Shown: one piece after another, positions 38,562-47,957 of the stretch
Layout of the letters: every line of letters begins with the position of its first letter
Numbering within the stretch: position 1 is the first letter of the stretch
NCBI RefSeq assembly: GCF_002812085.1
Contig: NZ_NPDM01000001.1
Location: forward strand, 62,001 to 126,000
Direction of reading: 5' to 3'
Source of the DNA: Leptospira levettii
Lineage (GTDB): Bacteria; Spirochaetota; Leptospiria; Leptospirales; Leptospiraceae
Length of the DNA: 64,000 bases
Translations under genes and position numbers: made by a program
The notes under the pieces: model-generated
What the model was told of the DNA's origin: nothing
Seen by the model: only the letters and a program-made list of their open reading frames with translations
Databases searched by the model: none

Positions 38562-39707
38562 TTAATTGGTTCGAAATATGGCATTCGATAGAATCGAACC
38601 TGTGAGTGCAATGAGTTCCACTCGGACATAAGGATCCGATTCCAACATTTGGTAGGTTGCAGAACTCGTATCGGGACTCACTTGTAAAATTTCTCCCTTT
38701 TGCCCAATGAAACGAATTTCCAAATACCGTTCTTTCGAAGTCACCTGGATTTGGTTTTTATCATTCACTTGGATTTGAGGAACCATTGGATCAAGAGCCC
38801 CTTGGAAGAATTTTTTCACACAATAAAAAGAACCCGTTTGTAAGGATTGCATAACAGCCGTTTGGTCTTTTACACCGTCATTTGTCACGATGTAACGCAA
38901 AAAACTTTCGCCTTTCCTACCTCGTTGTCCACCTAATGTTTGGATCCAATCTTTCCAAAAAGGTTGGTCAAATTTTTGCACCACTGTTTCTGGAAAATAA
39001 TGCAAATCGTCACTTGCCATACAGTGGACATTTTTACCTGAACTGAGTAATGTATCTAATATTTTTGCATCATCACCGAACGGAGAGTATACTTCTACCG
39101 CTTGGAAACCATCTAAAGCAGACATCTCTTCTTTTGAATAGGAGTCAAATAATTTGGGATGTGGTAGTATTACATAACCACCTAACTTTTTCATACGATC
39201 CATAACCCAATTTAAGTTTTCTCTGGATGCATAAATAGGGAAATAATCATAAAATGCCTTTTGGATCCCAATTGCCAGTATGTGGCGTTTTTTCACATTC
39301 TGTCCCCATTCCATTCCTCGGATGTAGAATGGATCTTCTGTCTGCGAAACCTGTCCGTAATCTGTGACAGCGATATTGGAAAAACCTTCCTTTGTATATT
39401 CGGATTTGATTTCTTGAATCGTATGTCTCTCAGGAGTGAACCAAACTTCATTAGAATGTGTATGTAGGGAAATTTTTTCACCCATACTCCCATTCCAATT
39501 TTTGTAAGGATTCATGATCTTAGATCCAAAAAATGGTGAATTGGAATGTTCTGAAGATTTTCGAAGGAGTAGAACCACTGCAAGTTGGTAGAATACGAGA
39601 ATCCCAATCATAGCCATCGCAAACAAAGGATAACGGTACTTCCAAAGGGAAGGCCTTGTGGCTTTCGCTTCTATCTCAAGGACAGGACCTGGAATGTGCA
39701 GTAACAT
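38562..39707 (-). CDS. Membrane-anchored PHP-type metal-dependent hydrolase
   Basis: This 381-residue protein has a short cytoplasmic N-terminus and a membrane helix (YPLFAMAMIGILVFYQLAVVLL). An exported PHP-like domain follows. Metal-binding motifs are in order: SLHTHSN, AVTDYG, a GMEWG segment, LPHPKLF and MASDDLHYF. A C-terminal beta domain of about 80 residues follows. PHP proteins are phosphoesterases or related hydrolases; the substrate here is unknown. The 5' end lies close to the divergent GT39 gene. Confidence 0.8.
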   Translation of the reverse strand: MLLHIPGPVLEIEAKATRPSLWKYRYPLFAMAMIGILVFYQLAVVLLLRKSSEHSNSPFFGSKIMNPYKNWNGSMGEKISLHTHSNEVWFTPERHTIQEIKSEYTKEGFSNIAVTDYGQVSQTEDPFYIRGMEWGQNVKKRHILAIGIQKAFYDYFPIYASRENLNWVMDRMKKLGGYVILPHPKLFDSYSKEEMSALDGFQAVEVYSPFGDDAKILDTLLSSGKNVHCMASDDLHYFPETVVQKFDQPFWKDWIQTLGGQRGRKGESFLRYIVTNDGVKDQTAVMQSLQTGSFYCVKKFFQGALDPMVPQIQVNDKNQIQVTSKERYLEIRFIGQKGEILQVSPDTSSATYQMLESDPYVRVELIALTGSILSNAIFRTN

Positions 39708-39772
39708 GGGAAAAGTTTACAAAATCTATTTTCCAATTTGATTCCAGTTTTGTTACAAAATGGATACAAAGG

Positions 39773-41290
39773 ATGTTTCTAAAATTTGGTTTTGACAAGG
39801 GTGAGAGGGTTTTTGCTTCTAGGAATGTGCAATTTTTCACACCAAAACGAACCTTTTTCCTATTATTTTTAATTCTGTCTGTATATTTGTTTTGGGGGAA
39901 TGTTTCTCCGCTGATAGACCAGGATGAAGCTGCCTATGCAGGTTTTGCGAGGACCATGGCGGAAACTGGAGATTATCTCAACATGGAGTTCCCCTATTCA
40001 GAACCTCACAGAAAACCACCTCTTCATTTTTGGATCACATCCTTTTTCTTCCAAACTTTTGGAACAAGTGAGTTTGTTCTAAGGTTGTTTCCCACAATTT
40101 GTATTCTTGGAACCGCAGCTCTAACATACCATTTAGCATACGTTATGTTCAATAGCAGAACAGCTTTGTATGCATTTAGTATTTTGAGTTTTTCTCTTTA
40201 TTTTCCACTCAACGGAAAAATCGCACTTGTCGATTCCCTATTAGTTTTTTTTGGAATGTTGGGATTTGTAAACCTTCATCATTTTATCAGAACATCAAAA
40301 TGGATCTATGCTTTACTATTTTGGTGTTCTGTGAGTATCGGTGTTCTCATCAAAGGACCACCCATCCTTATCTTTTTAGGAGGGACTTGTTTTCTCTTAC
40401 TCTTTTTTGCAAAGATACGACCCATCATTTGGAAACTCCATCCCTGGTTCGGATTACCGATGGCTCTTTTTCCCATTTTTCTTTGGGGGTATTTTTCATG
40501 GCAAAAAGATGGAGGGATTCTCATTCGATGGATGGTCGATTGGTACATCTTACGTAGGGCCACGAATCCAGTTTTTGGACAATCAGGACCACCTGGCACC
40601 TATTTGGTGTTATTTGTGATAACACTTTTCCCATGGACAAGGATTTATCTTTCATTTTTAAAAGAAATGTTTTGGAGATTCGTGTCTCATTTGAATGCAA
40701 AGGAAATCAAAGATTCTATTTTTTCCTCCTTTCGGAATGGGATTCTTTTGCCACTCTCCCCTCGCTCTTTTTTGATGATTGGTCTCGTTTTCTCATGGAT
40801 CTTTTATGAGTTTCTATCGAGTAAACTCCCTTCCTATCCTCTGTCTGCTTACCCAATCCTTTCCATCTTACTTGCTGAACAATTATCGAAAAAACACAAT
40901 CAGATTTACTTATACAGGTTGTACTTAACAACTTCGATTCTGATGATCCTTGTGATTGGATTTATCGTTTTACCAAAATTTAATGAAATGAGAAGGGAAA
41001 CAAAATCATTAGCTGAAATTGCCAAAGGGCGAATCCAAACAAATGAAACCTTATATTCGTATGGTGGACTTGGAATCCCAAGTTTTGCCTTTTATTTTCA
41101 TAGACCCATCAAAGAAATCGAATGGAACGAATTCATGAAGGTAAATGGAACCATTCTTATGACAGACTCTGATCGAATTCTATTTGATTCCATGGGATTC
41201 AAACTGAAACAAATGGGAGAACCCATCTCCCTATATGCATATGATCGAAACAAAACCTTAAAACTAGTACTTGTAAAAAAAGAACCTTAG
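39773..41290 (+). CDS. Glycosyltransferase family 39 (ArnT/PMT-like) membrane protein
   Basis: About 505 residues with eleven or more membrane helices. The first periplasmic loop carries the signature acidic pair in IDQDEAAYAGFARTMAETGD and then SEPHRKPPLHFW, as in ArnT and protein mannosyltransferases that use polyprenyl-linked sugars on the periplasmic side. Several later helices match the PMT_2 pattern. The start is uncertain: ATG 39773 and GTG 39827 are both in frame, and the frame is open further upstream but would overlap the divergent gene. The last four bases overlap the tail of the convergent DCC gene. Lipid A or protein glycosylation is possible. Confidence 0.85.
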   Translation: MFLKFGFDKGERVFASRNVQFFTPKRTFFLLFLILSVYLFWGNVSPLIDQDEAAYAGFARTMAETGDYLNMEFPYSEPHRKPPLHFWITSFFFQTFGTSEFVLRLFPTICILGTAALTYHLAYVMFNSRTALYAFSILSFSLYFPLNGKIALVDSLLVFFGMLGFVNLHHFIRTSKWIYALLFWCSVSIGVLIKGPPILIFLGGTCFLLLFFAKIRPIIWKLHPWFGLPMALFPIFLWGYFSWQKDGGILIRWMVDWYILRRATNPVFGQSGPPGTYLVLFVITLFPWTRIYLSFLKEMFWRFVSHLNAKEIKDSIFSSFRNGILLPLSPRSFLMIGLVFSWIFYEFLSSKLPSYPLSAYPILSILLAEQLSKKHNQIYLYRLYLTTSILMILVIGFIVLPKFNEMRRETKSLAEIAKGRIQTNETLYSYGGLGIPSFAFYFHRPIKEIEWNEFMKVNGTILMTDSDRILFDSMGFKLKQMGEPISLYAYDRNKTLKLVLVKKEP

Positions 41291-41685
41291 TCTAAAAACC
41301 TTTGTTTCAATTCGGGTGTTGGTACCATACATGTTTCCGCTTTGCCAAACCACTGGTACCGGTGTTTGGCGATCAAACGATACAAAAAATTGCGGAGTGA
41401 TCTAGGTACTAACCAAAAGAGAACTCCCAATCGCCATGGGAAAGTTAATTCCTTTGTGATACTAAGGATGGCATCTGATTCTTGGTAGAGTTTACCTTCT
41501 TTCCAATACAAAATGCTATCAGGTAGGGAATTTCTCGCAGGTTCGGGAATGAGTTCTAAAAAAGTTTTGGACCCAATTGCAGAAAAGGAGAGAGATTCTG
41601 TTTTGTTGAGTTTCAATAAAAATTGAACCGAACCCATACAAAGATGGCACACTCCATCGAAGAAAACAATTTTCCTTTTTTCCAC
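41287..41685 (-). CDS. DCC-family thiol-disulfide oxidoreductase-like protein (DUF393)
   Basis: This 132-residue protein begins with VFFDGVCHLCMGSVQFLLK, the Asp-Gly-x-Cys-x-x-Cys signature of the DCC family, with a thioredoxin-like fold predicted. Length is normal. The start is a GTG. No signal peptide is present, so it is probably cytoplasmic or membrane-associated through the basic LVPRSLRNFLYRLIAKHRYQ end. The biochemical role of DCC proteins is not settled. It is divergent from the M3 peptidase gene. Confidence 0.85.
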   Translation of the reverse strand: MEKRKIVFFDGVCHLCMGSVQFLLKLNKTESLSFSAIGSKTFLELIPEPARNSLPDSILYWKEGKLYQESDAILSITKELTFPWRLGVLFWLVPRSLRNFLYRLIAKHRYQWFGKAETCMVPTPELKQRFLD

Positions 41686-41715
41686 TGGCAGACTTTCCCC
41701 TTAACTCCAAATTGG

Positions 41716-41743
41716 TTGATAAGCATTCGAAATCGAGTCTAAT
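41716..41743 (+). promoter_or_regulatory. Likely promoter of the M3 peptidase gene
   Basis: TTGATA and TCTAAT are separated by 16 bases. AAGAGGT, a good Shine-Dalgarno, follows at 41748-41754 before the ATG at 41759. This makes one of the better promoter/ribosome-site sets in the window. Confidence 0.45.
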
Positions 41744-41758
41744 TCCTAAGAGGTACAG

Positions 41759-43705
41759 ATGTTTCCAGAATTTCATTCCGACAATTTATCACAAAAAGAA
41801 TCGACCATTTTAAAGAAAATGGAGTCGAACAAAGAATTCATCCAATCTCTTCTCAAAAAAAGTCCCCTCTCATTTCAAAATTTTTTGAAACCATACCAAA
41901 GGATACAAACAGAACTTGGGGATTTGGTTACTGAAGTATCACATATTAACTCAGTTAAAAATAATGAAGAAAGCCAAACAATTTACAGTCGATTGTTGCC
42001 TAAACTAAGTGAATATTATACAGACTTAGGACAAAATGAAGAAATTTATGCAGCCCTACTCAAAATCCAATCCACTGACAAATCACTCAATGAAGAACAA
42101 AAAAAAGTTTTAGAGAATGAAATTCGAGATTTCCAATTGTCAGGTGTTGGACTCAATCCAACGACAAAGGAAGAACTGAAAAACATCCGTATCCAGTTAT
42201 CTGATCTTACCAACCAATTTTCTCAAAATGTGCTAAACGCAACAAATGCTTTTGCCCTTTATTTGAAAGAGGAGGATGTAAAAGGAATTCCAGAAAGTGA
42301 CAAAAATTCAGCCAAACAAGAAGATGGAACCTATAAGTTTACACTTCATTTCCCATCTTACATTGCTTATATGACTTATGGCGAAAACCGAAAGATCAGA
42401 AAAGAACTTTATGATGCCTATTGTACAAGGGCTCCAGAAAATGGTGCACTCATTGAAACAATTTTAGATTTAAGAGACAAAGAAGCAAAACTTCTAGGAT
42501 TTGAAACCTATGCACATTTGAGTTTGGCTACAAAAGTTGCCAACACTCCAGAAGAAGTGATAACGTTTCTCGACCACTTAGCAGAAAAAGCGAAACCGAT
42601 TGCAGAAAAAGAATACACAGAGATCAAATCTTTCGCTAAAAAAATGGGAGAAACTCAAGTGGAACCTTGGGATCTCACTTACTATTCAGAAAAATTAAAA
42701 AAAGAATCTTTTTCGTATGACGAAGAAATTTATAGACCATTTTTGGAAAAAGAAACTGTCATTCATGGAACCTTTCAATTTTTGGAGCAACTGCTTGGCG
42801 TTAAGTTCCAAGAAGTGAAAACAAGTGTATGGGAACCGTCAGTCCTTTGTTATGACTTGGTTGTGGAAGGGGAAACTCGTTCCCGTTTATACTTAGACTT
42901 GGAAGTGCGAAGTGATAAAAAAGGTGGGGCATGGATGCACAACTGGAAACCCCATTTCAAAGACGAATCTGGCAATACAGAACTTCCCATCGCCTTTGTC
43001 GTAGCAAGTTTTCCAAAAGCAACCGCCACTCAACCAAGTTTACTTAGACCAAGTGATGTTGTTACATTGTTTCATGAATTAGGACATGCACTCCATCATT
43101 TACTTTCTAAAGTGAATGAAGCATTTGTGAGTGGAGTCAATGGAGTAGAATGGGATGCGGTAGAATTTCCTTCTCAATTTCTCGAAAACTTTGTCTATGA
43201 ACCAAAGGTATTACAACTGTTTGCGAAACATTACCAAACAAAAGAACCGATTCCCAACTCTTATATCGAGACAATGGTGAAAGCAAAAAACTTTATGTCT
43301 GCCATGGGAGTTGTTCGACAAATCGAATTTGCAAAATTTGATATGTTGGTTCATAAAGAAAAACCAAACGAAGCCAGAGTTCAAGAAATATTAAACCAAG
43401 TTAGGAAGGAAATAGCTGTTGTTGTTCCTCCTTCGTATAACAAATTCCAAAACTCGTTCACTCATATCTTTGCAGGTGGTTATGCTGCAGGTTATTATTC
43501 TTATAAATGGGCGGAACTATTGTCTGCGAATGCATTTTATTCATTTGTAGATAAAGGAGTGTTTGATTTAGAACACGCTTCCCATTTCAGAAAAACTGTT
43601 TTGGAAAAAGGTGGTTCTGCCAATGCCATGAATCTTTTCCGTGATTTTTATGGAAAAGATCCAGACATCCAAGCATTACTTCGATTGAACGGAATTGCTG
43701 CTTAA
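41759..43705 (+). CDS. M3-family oligopeptidase (oligopeptidase A/oligoendopeptidase-like)
   Basis: This 648-residue cytoplasmic zinc peptidase degrades short peptides. The family motif is TLFHELGHALHHLL (zinc ligands His439 and His443, catalytic Glu440). A large helical N-terminal domain precedes it, as usual for M3, and the length is normal. The C-terminal FAGGYAAGYYSYKWAELLSANAF is another M3 hallmark. There is no signal peptide. The last 30 bases overlap the convergent SCO gene. PrlC/OpdA is the closest named group, but PepF-like assignment is also possible. Confidence 0.93.
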   Translation: MFPEFHSDNLSQKESTILKKMESNKEFIQSLLKKSPLSFQNFLKPYQRIQTELGDLVTEVSHINSVKNNEESQTIYSRLLPKLSEYYTDLGQNEEIYAALLKIQSTDKSLNEEQKKVLENEIRDFQLSGVGLNPTTKEELKNIRIQLSDLTNQFSQNVLNATNAFALYLKEEDVKGIPESDKNSAKQEDGTYKFTLHFPSYIAYMTYGENRKIRKELYDAYCTRAPENGALIETILDLRDKEAKLLGFETYAHLSLATKVANTPEEVITFLDHLAEKAKPIAEKEYTEIKSFAKKMGETQVEPWDLTYYSEKLKKESFSYDEEIYRPFLEKETVIHGTFQFLEQLLGVKFQEVKTSVWEPSVLCYDLVVEGETRSRLYLDLEVRSDKKGGAWMHNWKPHFKDESGNTELPIAFVVASFPKATATQPSLLRPSDVVTLFHELGHALHHLLSKVNEAFVSGVNGVEWDAVEFPSQFLENFVYEPKVLQLFAKHYQTKEPIPNSYIETMVKAKNFMSAMGVVRQIEFAKFDMLVHKEKPNEARVQEILNQVRKEIAVVVPPSYNKFQNSFTHIFAGGYAAGYYSYKWAELLSANAFYSFVDKGVFDLEHASHFRKTVLEKGGSANAMNLFRDFYGKDPDIQALLRLNGIAA

Positions 43706-44251
43706 AGCCAAAATCGTTTTGGAAATTACCTCTTTCCCATCGGTTGACTTGATGAGTTTTCGAGTTTTCCTTTGGGAATCCAAAACATAAAGATACGTCG
43801 AGTGATCAAAAGCCAAACCATCTTTCGTTTTTTCCACATAAGCAGCATATTGTTTTAACAATCGATTGGTTGTACTCGGATCAAAACTATAACCAATCGA
43901 ATTGGGAATATAAAACTGAACATACTTCGTTGCGGTTTCTGTAGAATCCCTTTCTGGATCGATAGAAACAAACACTACACGGAAATTTTTCTTTTCCATT
44001 TCAGAAAAATGTTCTGTCGCAGATTTGATTTTTGCCAATGTATTCGGACAAAAATCAGGACAATATGTATAACCAAAAAAAACAAGTAAAACAGGCTCAC
44101 TGAAATTTTTGAAATTCACATTCGTTCCCGATTTGTCCAAGGCTTCAATATTTCCACCTATTGGAAGTTCTGTGAGTTCAATTGCCGAACCACATTGTAG
44201 AATATTAAATAAAAGGAATATGGCAAAACTAAGAACTAAAATTTTCTTCAT
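43676..44251 (-). CDS. SCO1/SenC-family copper-binding lipoprotein
   Basis: This 191-residue thioredoxin-fold protein begins with a signal peptide and lipobox NILQC (Cys20). The SCO signature is GYTYCPDFCPNTLAK (Cys64, Cys68), with a later histidine in AFDHSTYLYV that completes the copper site. SCO proteins deliver copper to the CuA centre of cytochrome oxidase in the periplasm. It overlaps the upstream PCuAC-like gene by four bases, which fits a joint copper-delivery role. The tail overlaps the convergent peptidase gene by 30 bases. Confidence 0.92.
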   Translation of the reverse strand: MKKILVLSFAIFLLFNILQCGSAIELTELPIGGNIEALDKSGTNVNFKNFSEPVLLVFFGYTYCPDFCPNTLAKIKSATEHFSEMEKKNFRVVFVSIDPERDSTETATKYVQFYIPNSIGYSFDPSTTNRLLKQYAAYVEKTKDGLAFDHSTYLYVLDSQRKTRKLIKSTDGKEVISKTILALSSNSVQSK

Positions 44252-44682
44252 AATGATTTTTTCTCCACAACGTGTTTTTGAACCAACCCATTTGAAAAAT
44301 GAATTTGAATCAAAAGTTCACCACTTGAATTTTCTTTCTCATATAACATAAGGTGTGTGCCGTTGCGTGAAAGTTCAATTGATTCCTTTGGTTTTATAAC
44401 GATCGGATAGTCTATTTTTCTCATCCTCATGATCCCTTCTTTGTCCGTGGTAATCGTATGGAATTCAACAGTTTTGTATTGGTTACTAGAAACGGAAAGG
44501 ATGGAAACATCAGAATCAGTTGGATTTTGGATGGTTCCATAAACAGCAGTTGTTTTTGCTACATCAGGCACGATGGGAGTCCAGAACATATGTTCTTCAT
44601 TCGTTTTGTGACAGAAAATGAACAAATTGACTTGAATTAGAAACAGAATTCCTAAATTTGTAGTATTTACCTTTCGTAACAA
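44248..44682 (-). CDS. PCu(A)C-type periplasmic copper chaperone
   Basis: About 144 residues from a TTG at 44682 preceded by GAGG five bases upstream. The frame is open 25 codons further upstream, but that would overlap the divergent hydrolase gene. The N-terminus is hydrophobic (GILFLIQVNLFIFC), possibly a lipobox. The copper-binding pattern is VEFHTITTDKEGIMRM...GTHLML (His75, Met85/87, His110, Met112), close to the PCuAC consensus. The usual methionine after the first histidine is threonine. It works with SCO proteins to load copper into cytochrome oxidase. The SCO gene follows directly. Confidence 0.8.
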   Translation of the reverse strand: MLRKVNTTNLGILFLIQVNLFIFCHKTNEEHMFWTPIVPDVAKTTAVYGTIQNPTDSDVSILSVSSNQYKTVEFHTITTDKEGIMRMRKIDYPIVIKPKESIELSRNGTHLMLYEKENSSGELLIQIHFSNGLVQKHVVEKKSL

Positions 44683-44692
44683 GAGAACCTCG

Positions 44693-45712
44693 ATGAGATT
44701 AATAATCAAATGGGTGACCGCAATCACTCTCATTCTTTCTTCCTTTCTACTATCCACTTACAATTGGTCTACTGGTGAATACAATTATGATTCCACTCGA
44801 AAATTCGAAAATTTCGAAAGCTTTTACCAAAATGAACTTGAGATCAGTAAAAAAGAAAATACAAAACCCAATAATGAAGAATATTTAATCCGAGTTTCAG
44901 ATGAACCTACACCAATTGCAATTTTATACCTACATGGATTTGGTGCAAGCCGAGGTGAAGGGGAAGAAGTCACAAACAAACTGAGCGAATACTTTGGTGC
45001 CAATACTTATTATGTACGCCTGCCTGGCCATGGAACAAATATCGAAGACCACCTCAACACTCCATTCCAAAAATACTTACAAGACGCAGAAGATAGTTTA
45101 CTTTATTCGAAAGAATTAGGACACAAAACAGTAGTTATCGGAACAAGTATGGGGGGAAACATTGCAACTTACCTTGCCGCAAAACACCCAGACTTAATTG
45201 ATAGTTTAATCCTCGCGTCTCCTTTTTATGATTTTGATGATCCCACAGCTCACATCTTCCGATTATATTGGGGAAAATCTTTCATAGATGCCATCAAAGG
45301 TGAAATTCGAATTTCTAAAACTGATCCAAAGGATGAATCCGCTAAGTATTGGTATTTGGACCAATACTACGGTGCCATTCAAAATATTTTGGATCTAAAA
45401 CGATTTATGGATAAAGAAAATCCTTACCCAAAGGTTAGCACACCTACCCTTTTAATGTATTATTATAAATCCGAAAGAGAACATGATTTTGTTGCTTCCA
45501 TAAAAGCAATGTTAGATGTATTCGACAAAATCCAAAAAGGACCAAATGCCAATCCTAAAAACCGATTATTAAAAATCGAAGATGGGGCTCATGTCCTTCT
45601 TTCCAAATATGTAAAGTCTGACAAAACACTGATCGAAAAGGAAATGATCCAATTCATCAAAGAGACTACGGGTGCTGAAGAATTCAAAAAATCAAAGAAA
45701 TCCAAACGATAA
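44693..45712 (+). CDS. Alpha/beta hydrolase (monoacylglycerol lipase-like)
   Basis: This 339-residue hydrolase has an N-terminal hydrophobic segment (WVTAITLILSSFLLSTYNW) that anchors or exports it. The fold shows LYLHGFGASRGEGEEV (oxyanion loop), VRLPGHGTN, and the nucleophile elbow VIGTSMGGNIA. A late histidine in KIEDGAHVLLS is a good catalytic candidate. The substrate is probably a lipid or ester. The ATG is 10 bases from the divergent chaperone start. The last 21 bases overlap the end of the histidine kinase gene. Confidence 0.85.
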   Translation: MRLIIKWVTAITLILSSFLLSTYNWSTGEYNYDSTRKFENFESFYQNELEISKKENTKPNNEEYLIRVSDEPTPIAILYLHGFGASRGEGEEVTNKLSEYFGANTYYVRLPGHGTNIEDHLNTPFQKYLQDAEDSLLYSKELGHKTVVIGTSMGGNIATYLAAKHPDLIDSLILASPFYDFDDPTAHIFRLYWGKSFIDAIKGEIRISKTDPKDESAKYWYLDQYYGAIQNILDLKRFMDKENPYPKVSTPTLLMYYYKSEREHDFVASIKAMLDVFDKIQKGPNANPKNRLLKIEDGAHVLLSKYVKSDKTLIEKEMIQFIKETTGAEEFKKSKKSKR

Positions 45713-47593
45713 CAGAATCGATTCGTATAATTCATCAACGGATATTGGTTTGGACCGAACCAATATCCCTTCTTTAGAAAGTTCTTCTGCGTCTAACCCA
45801 TCCATATTTCCTGTATACAAAACAGCAGAAACATCAGCTGATAATTGTTTGATCTTACGAATCATAACAAGGCCACTCATTTCTCGTAAACGATAATCTG
45901 ATAAAACGAAATCAGGAATCTCTTCATTCAAATATTGGATCGCTCCTGAAGAAGTTGAAAAAACTTTTGGTTTGATTTGTTTTTGAGATAAAACAAAGCA
46001 AATTGCCTCACTTGCTGCCTCGTCATCTTCCACGATCCAAATTTTTTTCTTTGAGATTTCAGACCAAACATCTTTTGGTTTTGGTTCGGGATTCAATTTG
46101 TATGGATTGTGGACAGCTATTGACTCCTCCAAAGGTAAGTAAATGAATACCTTTAATGTCATGGGGTCTGGTTTGTCTAAATAAAACTCACCTCCCCAAT
46201 TCTTCACATAACGATTGATTAAATGGATTCCAGTCCATTGGAAATCCTCATCTCGAAAATTTACCAAATCCAAGGTGGTTAATTCCGATAAACCGGGTAA
46301 GGACAATCCTGTAAATTCCAAGGAAATGAGTAACCTTACTTCATCCATGGGTTGTGTTTGGATTTGGACAAGTCCACGTTTCCTATCATCCCAAACAAAA
46401 ATACCGCCTGAAGTTAATTCACATAAAATTTTAGAAAACTGAACAACATCAACTTTTGTCATCAAAGGTGTTTTGAAAAAATCGAATTGTGCTTCTACGT
46501 TTTTAGGTAATCCAGCAACAAGTAATGGAATCGTGGACTCCACAACCGATGATATATCAATTTTGGAAACAGAATGTTCATTTTTTGTTTTAGAATAATC
46601 GATAATTCGATGAATCATCGAACGAGCATTATCTGCACCCATTCGAATTTTTTCAAGATAATCAAGAATTTGGTTTTGGTCAAATTTCCCTAAAGTGATT
46701 TGTTCTTTTCCAAGTTGTGAAAAGACATGGATTGGTTGTAAGTAATTATTAAGGTCATGTGCTATATTGGTAGCAAGACTTCCAATGGTTTCCATTTTTT
46801 GAGAGTGTAACTGATAGGATTCTAATTGTTTTTTTTCAGTGACATCATCCAAAAATACATAATAAAAATCTGGTTTTCCTTGTGAATTACGGAACGCACT
46901 AATTCGTCGGTAAACATTGATTCGTCGGCCATCCTTTCGAGTGAGCTTAGATTCTTCTGCACCTTCTTTGAAAAAACTAAAGTATTCCATTTCTTCATCG
47001 GAAATGGGTTCCCCTTTGATCCTACGAATATTAAGGTCTGTTAGGTTCTGAAAACTATACCCAGTGATTTCTGTGAACCTTGGATTGATACGAAAATAAC
47101 CACCTTCCCAGTCTTGTAATGCCATACCCACAGATGCGTTTTCAAAAAGACCTAGGAAAAATTGGATTTGTTCTACTATATTGATTTCATTTGTTTTTTC
47201 ATTTGTGACGTCTCTCACAAACACAAGATCTAGAACTGAATCCACTCCAGGAATGTTCACTTTTCTTTTTTCAAACTGGAACCAGCGAACAAGCGTTTCG
47301 TTTGGCATCTGAAACCTATAATCCCCTACAATTTGTTCGCGATCATTTCGTTTGTTTGGAGAGAGGATCTGTTCTAAAAATGCTTCCTTGTCATCCTTAA
47401 ATACCCAAGCAAGTAAATCAGATTCCAAACAATCTTTGCCAGGTTTTTTACATCCTAAATTATCCTTAAAAAACTCATTGGAAAATAAAATTTGGCCAGA
47501 TTTGGGATCGGTGAGATACACACCCCCAGAAAATAGGTTTGGCAAGACCTTAAAGAATTCTATCATTCCGCTTGCTTCCAGATTCGTTTGCAT
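45692..47593 (-). CDS. PAS-domain hybrid histidine kinase with receiver and degenerate ATP-binding domain
   Basis: 633 residues from the ATG at 47593, preceded by AAGG. Two N-terminal PAS-like regions are visible (GGVYLTDPKSGQILFSNEFF; ALQDWEGGYFRINPRFTEITGYSF). The phosphoacceptor box is TNIAHDLNNYLQPI (His279). The ATP-binding domain is badly altered: the N box reads ILCELTSGG and the G1 box reads LEFTGLSLPG, without the usual Asn or DxGxG. The C-terminal receiver is normal (WIVEDDEAA, LSDYRLREMSG, RSKPIS). No membrane segment is seen. The gene starts 23 bases from the divergent tatA gene. Confidence 0.88.
   Translation of the reverse strand: MQTNLEASGMIEFFKVLPNLFSGGVYLTDPKSGQILFSNEFFKDNLGCKKPGKDCLESDLLAWVFKDDKEAFLEQILSPNKRNDREQIVGDYRFQMPNETLVRWFQFEKRKVNIPGVDSVLDLVFVRDVTNEKTNEINIVEQIQFFLGLFENASVGMALQDWEGGYFRINPRFTEITGYSFQNLTDLNIRRIKGEPISDEEMEYFSFFKEGAEESKLTRKDGRRINVYRRISAFRNSQGKPDFYYVFLDDVTEKKQLESYQLHSQKMETIGSLATNIAHDLNNYLQPIHVFSQLGKEQITLGKFDQNQILDYLEKIRMGADNARSMIHRIIDYSKTKNEHSVSKIDISSVVESTIPLLVAGLPKNVEAQFDFFKTPLMTKVDVVQFSKILCELTSGGIFVWDDRKRGLVQIQTQPMDEVRLLISLEFTGLSLPGLSELTTLDLVNFRDEDFQWTGIHLINRYVKNWGGEFYLDKPDPMTLKVFIYLPLEESIAVHNPYKLNPEPKPKDVWSEISKKKIWIVEDDEAASEAICFVLSQKQIKPKVFSTSSGAIQYLNEEIPDFVLSDYRLREMSGLVMIRKIKQLSADVSAVLYTGNMDGLDAEELSKEGILVRSKPISVDELYESILLSFGFL
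45740..45768 (+). terminator. Hairpin inside the kinase 3' end, possible terminator for the hydrolase gene
   Basis: GGATATTGGTT (45740-45750) pairs perfectly with AACCAATATCC (45758-45768) across a seven-base loop. It lies 27 bases past the hydrolase stop and within the last codons of the minus-strand kinase. CTTCTTTAG follows on the plus strand, so the T-run is weak. Confidence 0.45.
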
Positions 47594-47616
47594 AACTCTT
47601 GCCTTAAGAGGGAAAT

Positions 47617-47886
47617 ATGCCATCCAATCCGTTTTCTTTTCAAGCACCTATTGCTTTTTTTAATCTAGGACCGTGGGAGATTGCACTCATCGTATTTTTA
47701 GCCTTACTTTTTTTTGGTGGAAAACGATTGCCAAGCCTTGCCAAAGACTTAGGTTCCGGGATCAAGGAATTTAGAAAGTCACTCACTGGTCAAGACGAGG
47801 AACCGACTCAAACCAGTTTTCCTGTGGAAGAACCAAAACAGACGTCTCAGTCCAACGCAAAATCCACTAAAAAGAAAAAAGCTTAA
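47617..47886 (+). CDS. tatA: Sec-independent translocase protein TatA/TatE
   Basis: The 89-residue product is of normal TatA length. It starts with [21 protein letters not shown], a membrane helix. The hinge and amphipathic helix follow ([21 protein letters not shown]), then a charged, disordered tail rich in Glu, Gln, Ser and Lys. TatA forms the pore that passes folded twin-arginine substrates. The ATG has GAGGG about five bases upstream. It is followed at once by tatC, and no tatB was seen, so the minimal TatA-TatC arrangement is likely here. Confidence 0.95.
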   Translation: MPSNPFSFQAPIAFFNLGPWEIALIVFLALLFFGGKRLPSLAKDLGSGIKEFRKSLTGQDEEPTQTSFPVEEPKQTSQSNAKSTKKKKA

Positions 47887-47957
47887 TTCCACCATTGGTC
47901 GACAAAAAAAGAACCGCACTACCACTGCCGGAAGATTCGGAAACCAGGGAAAAATAT

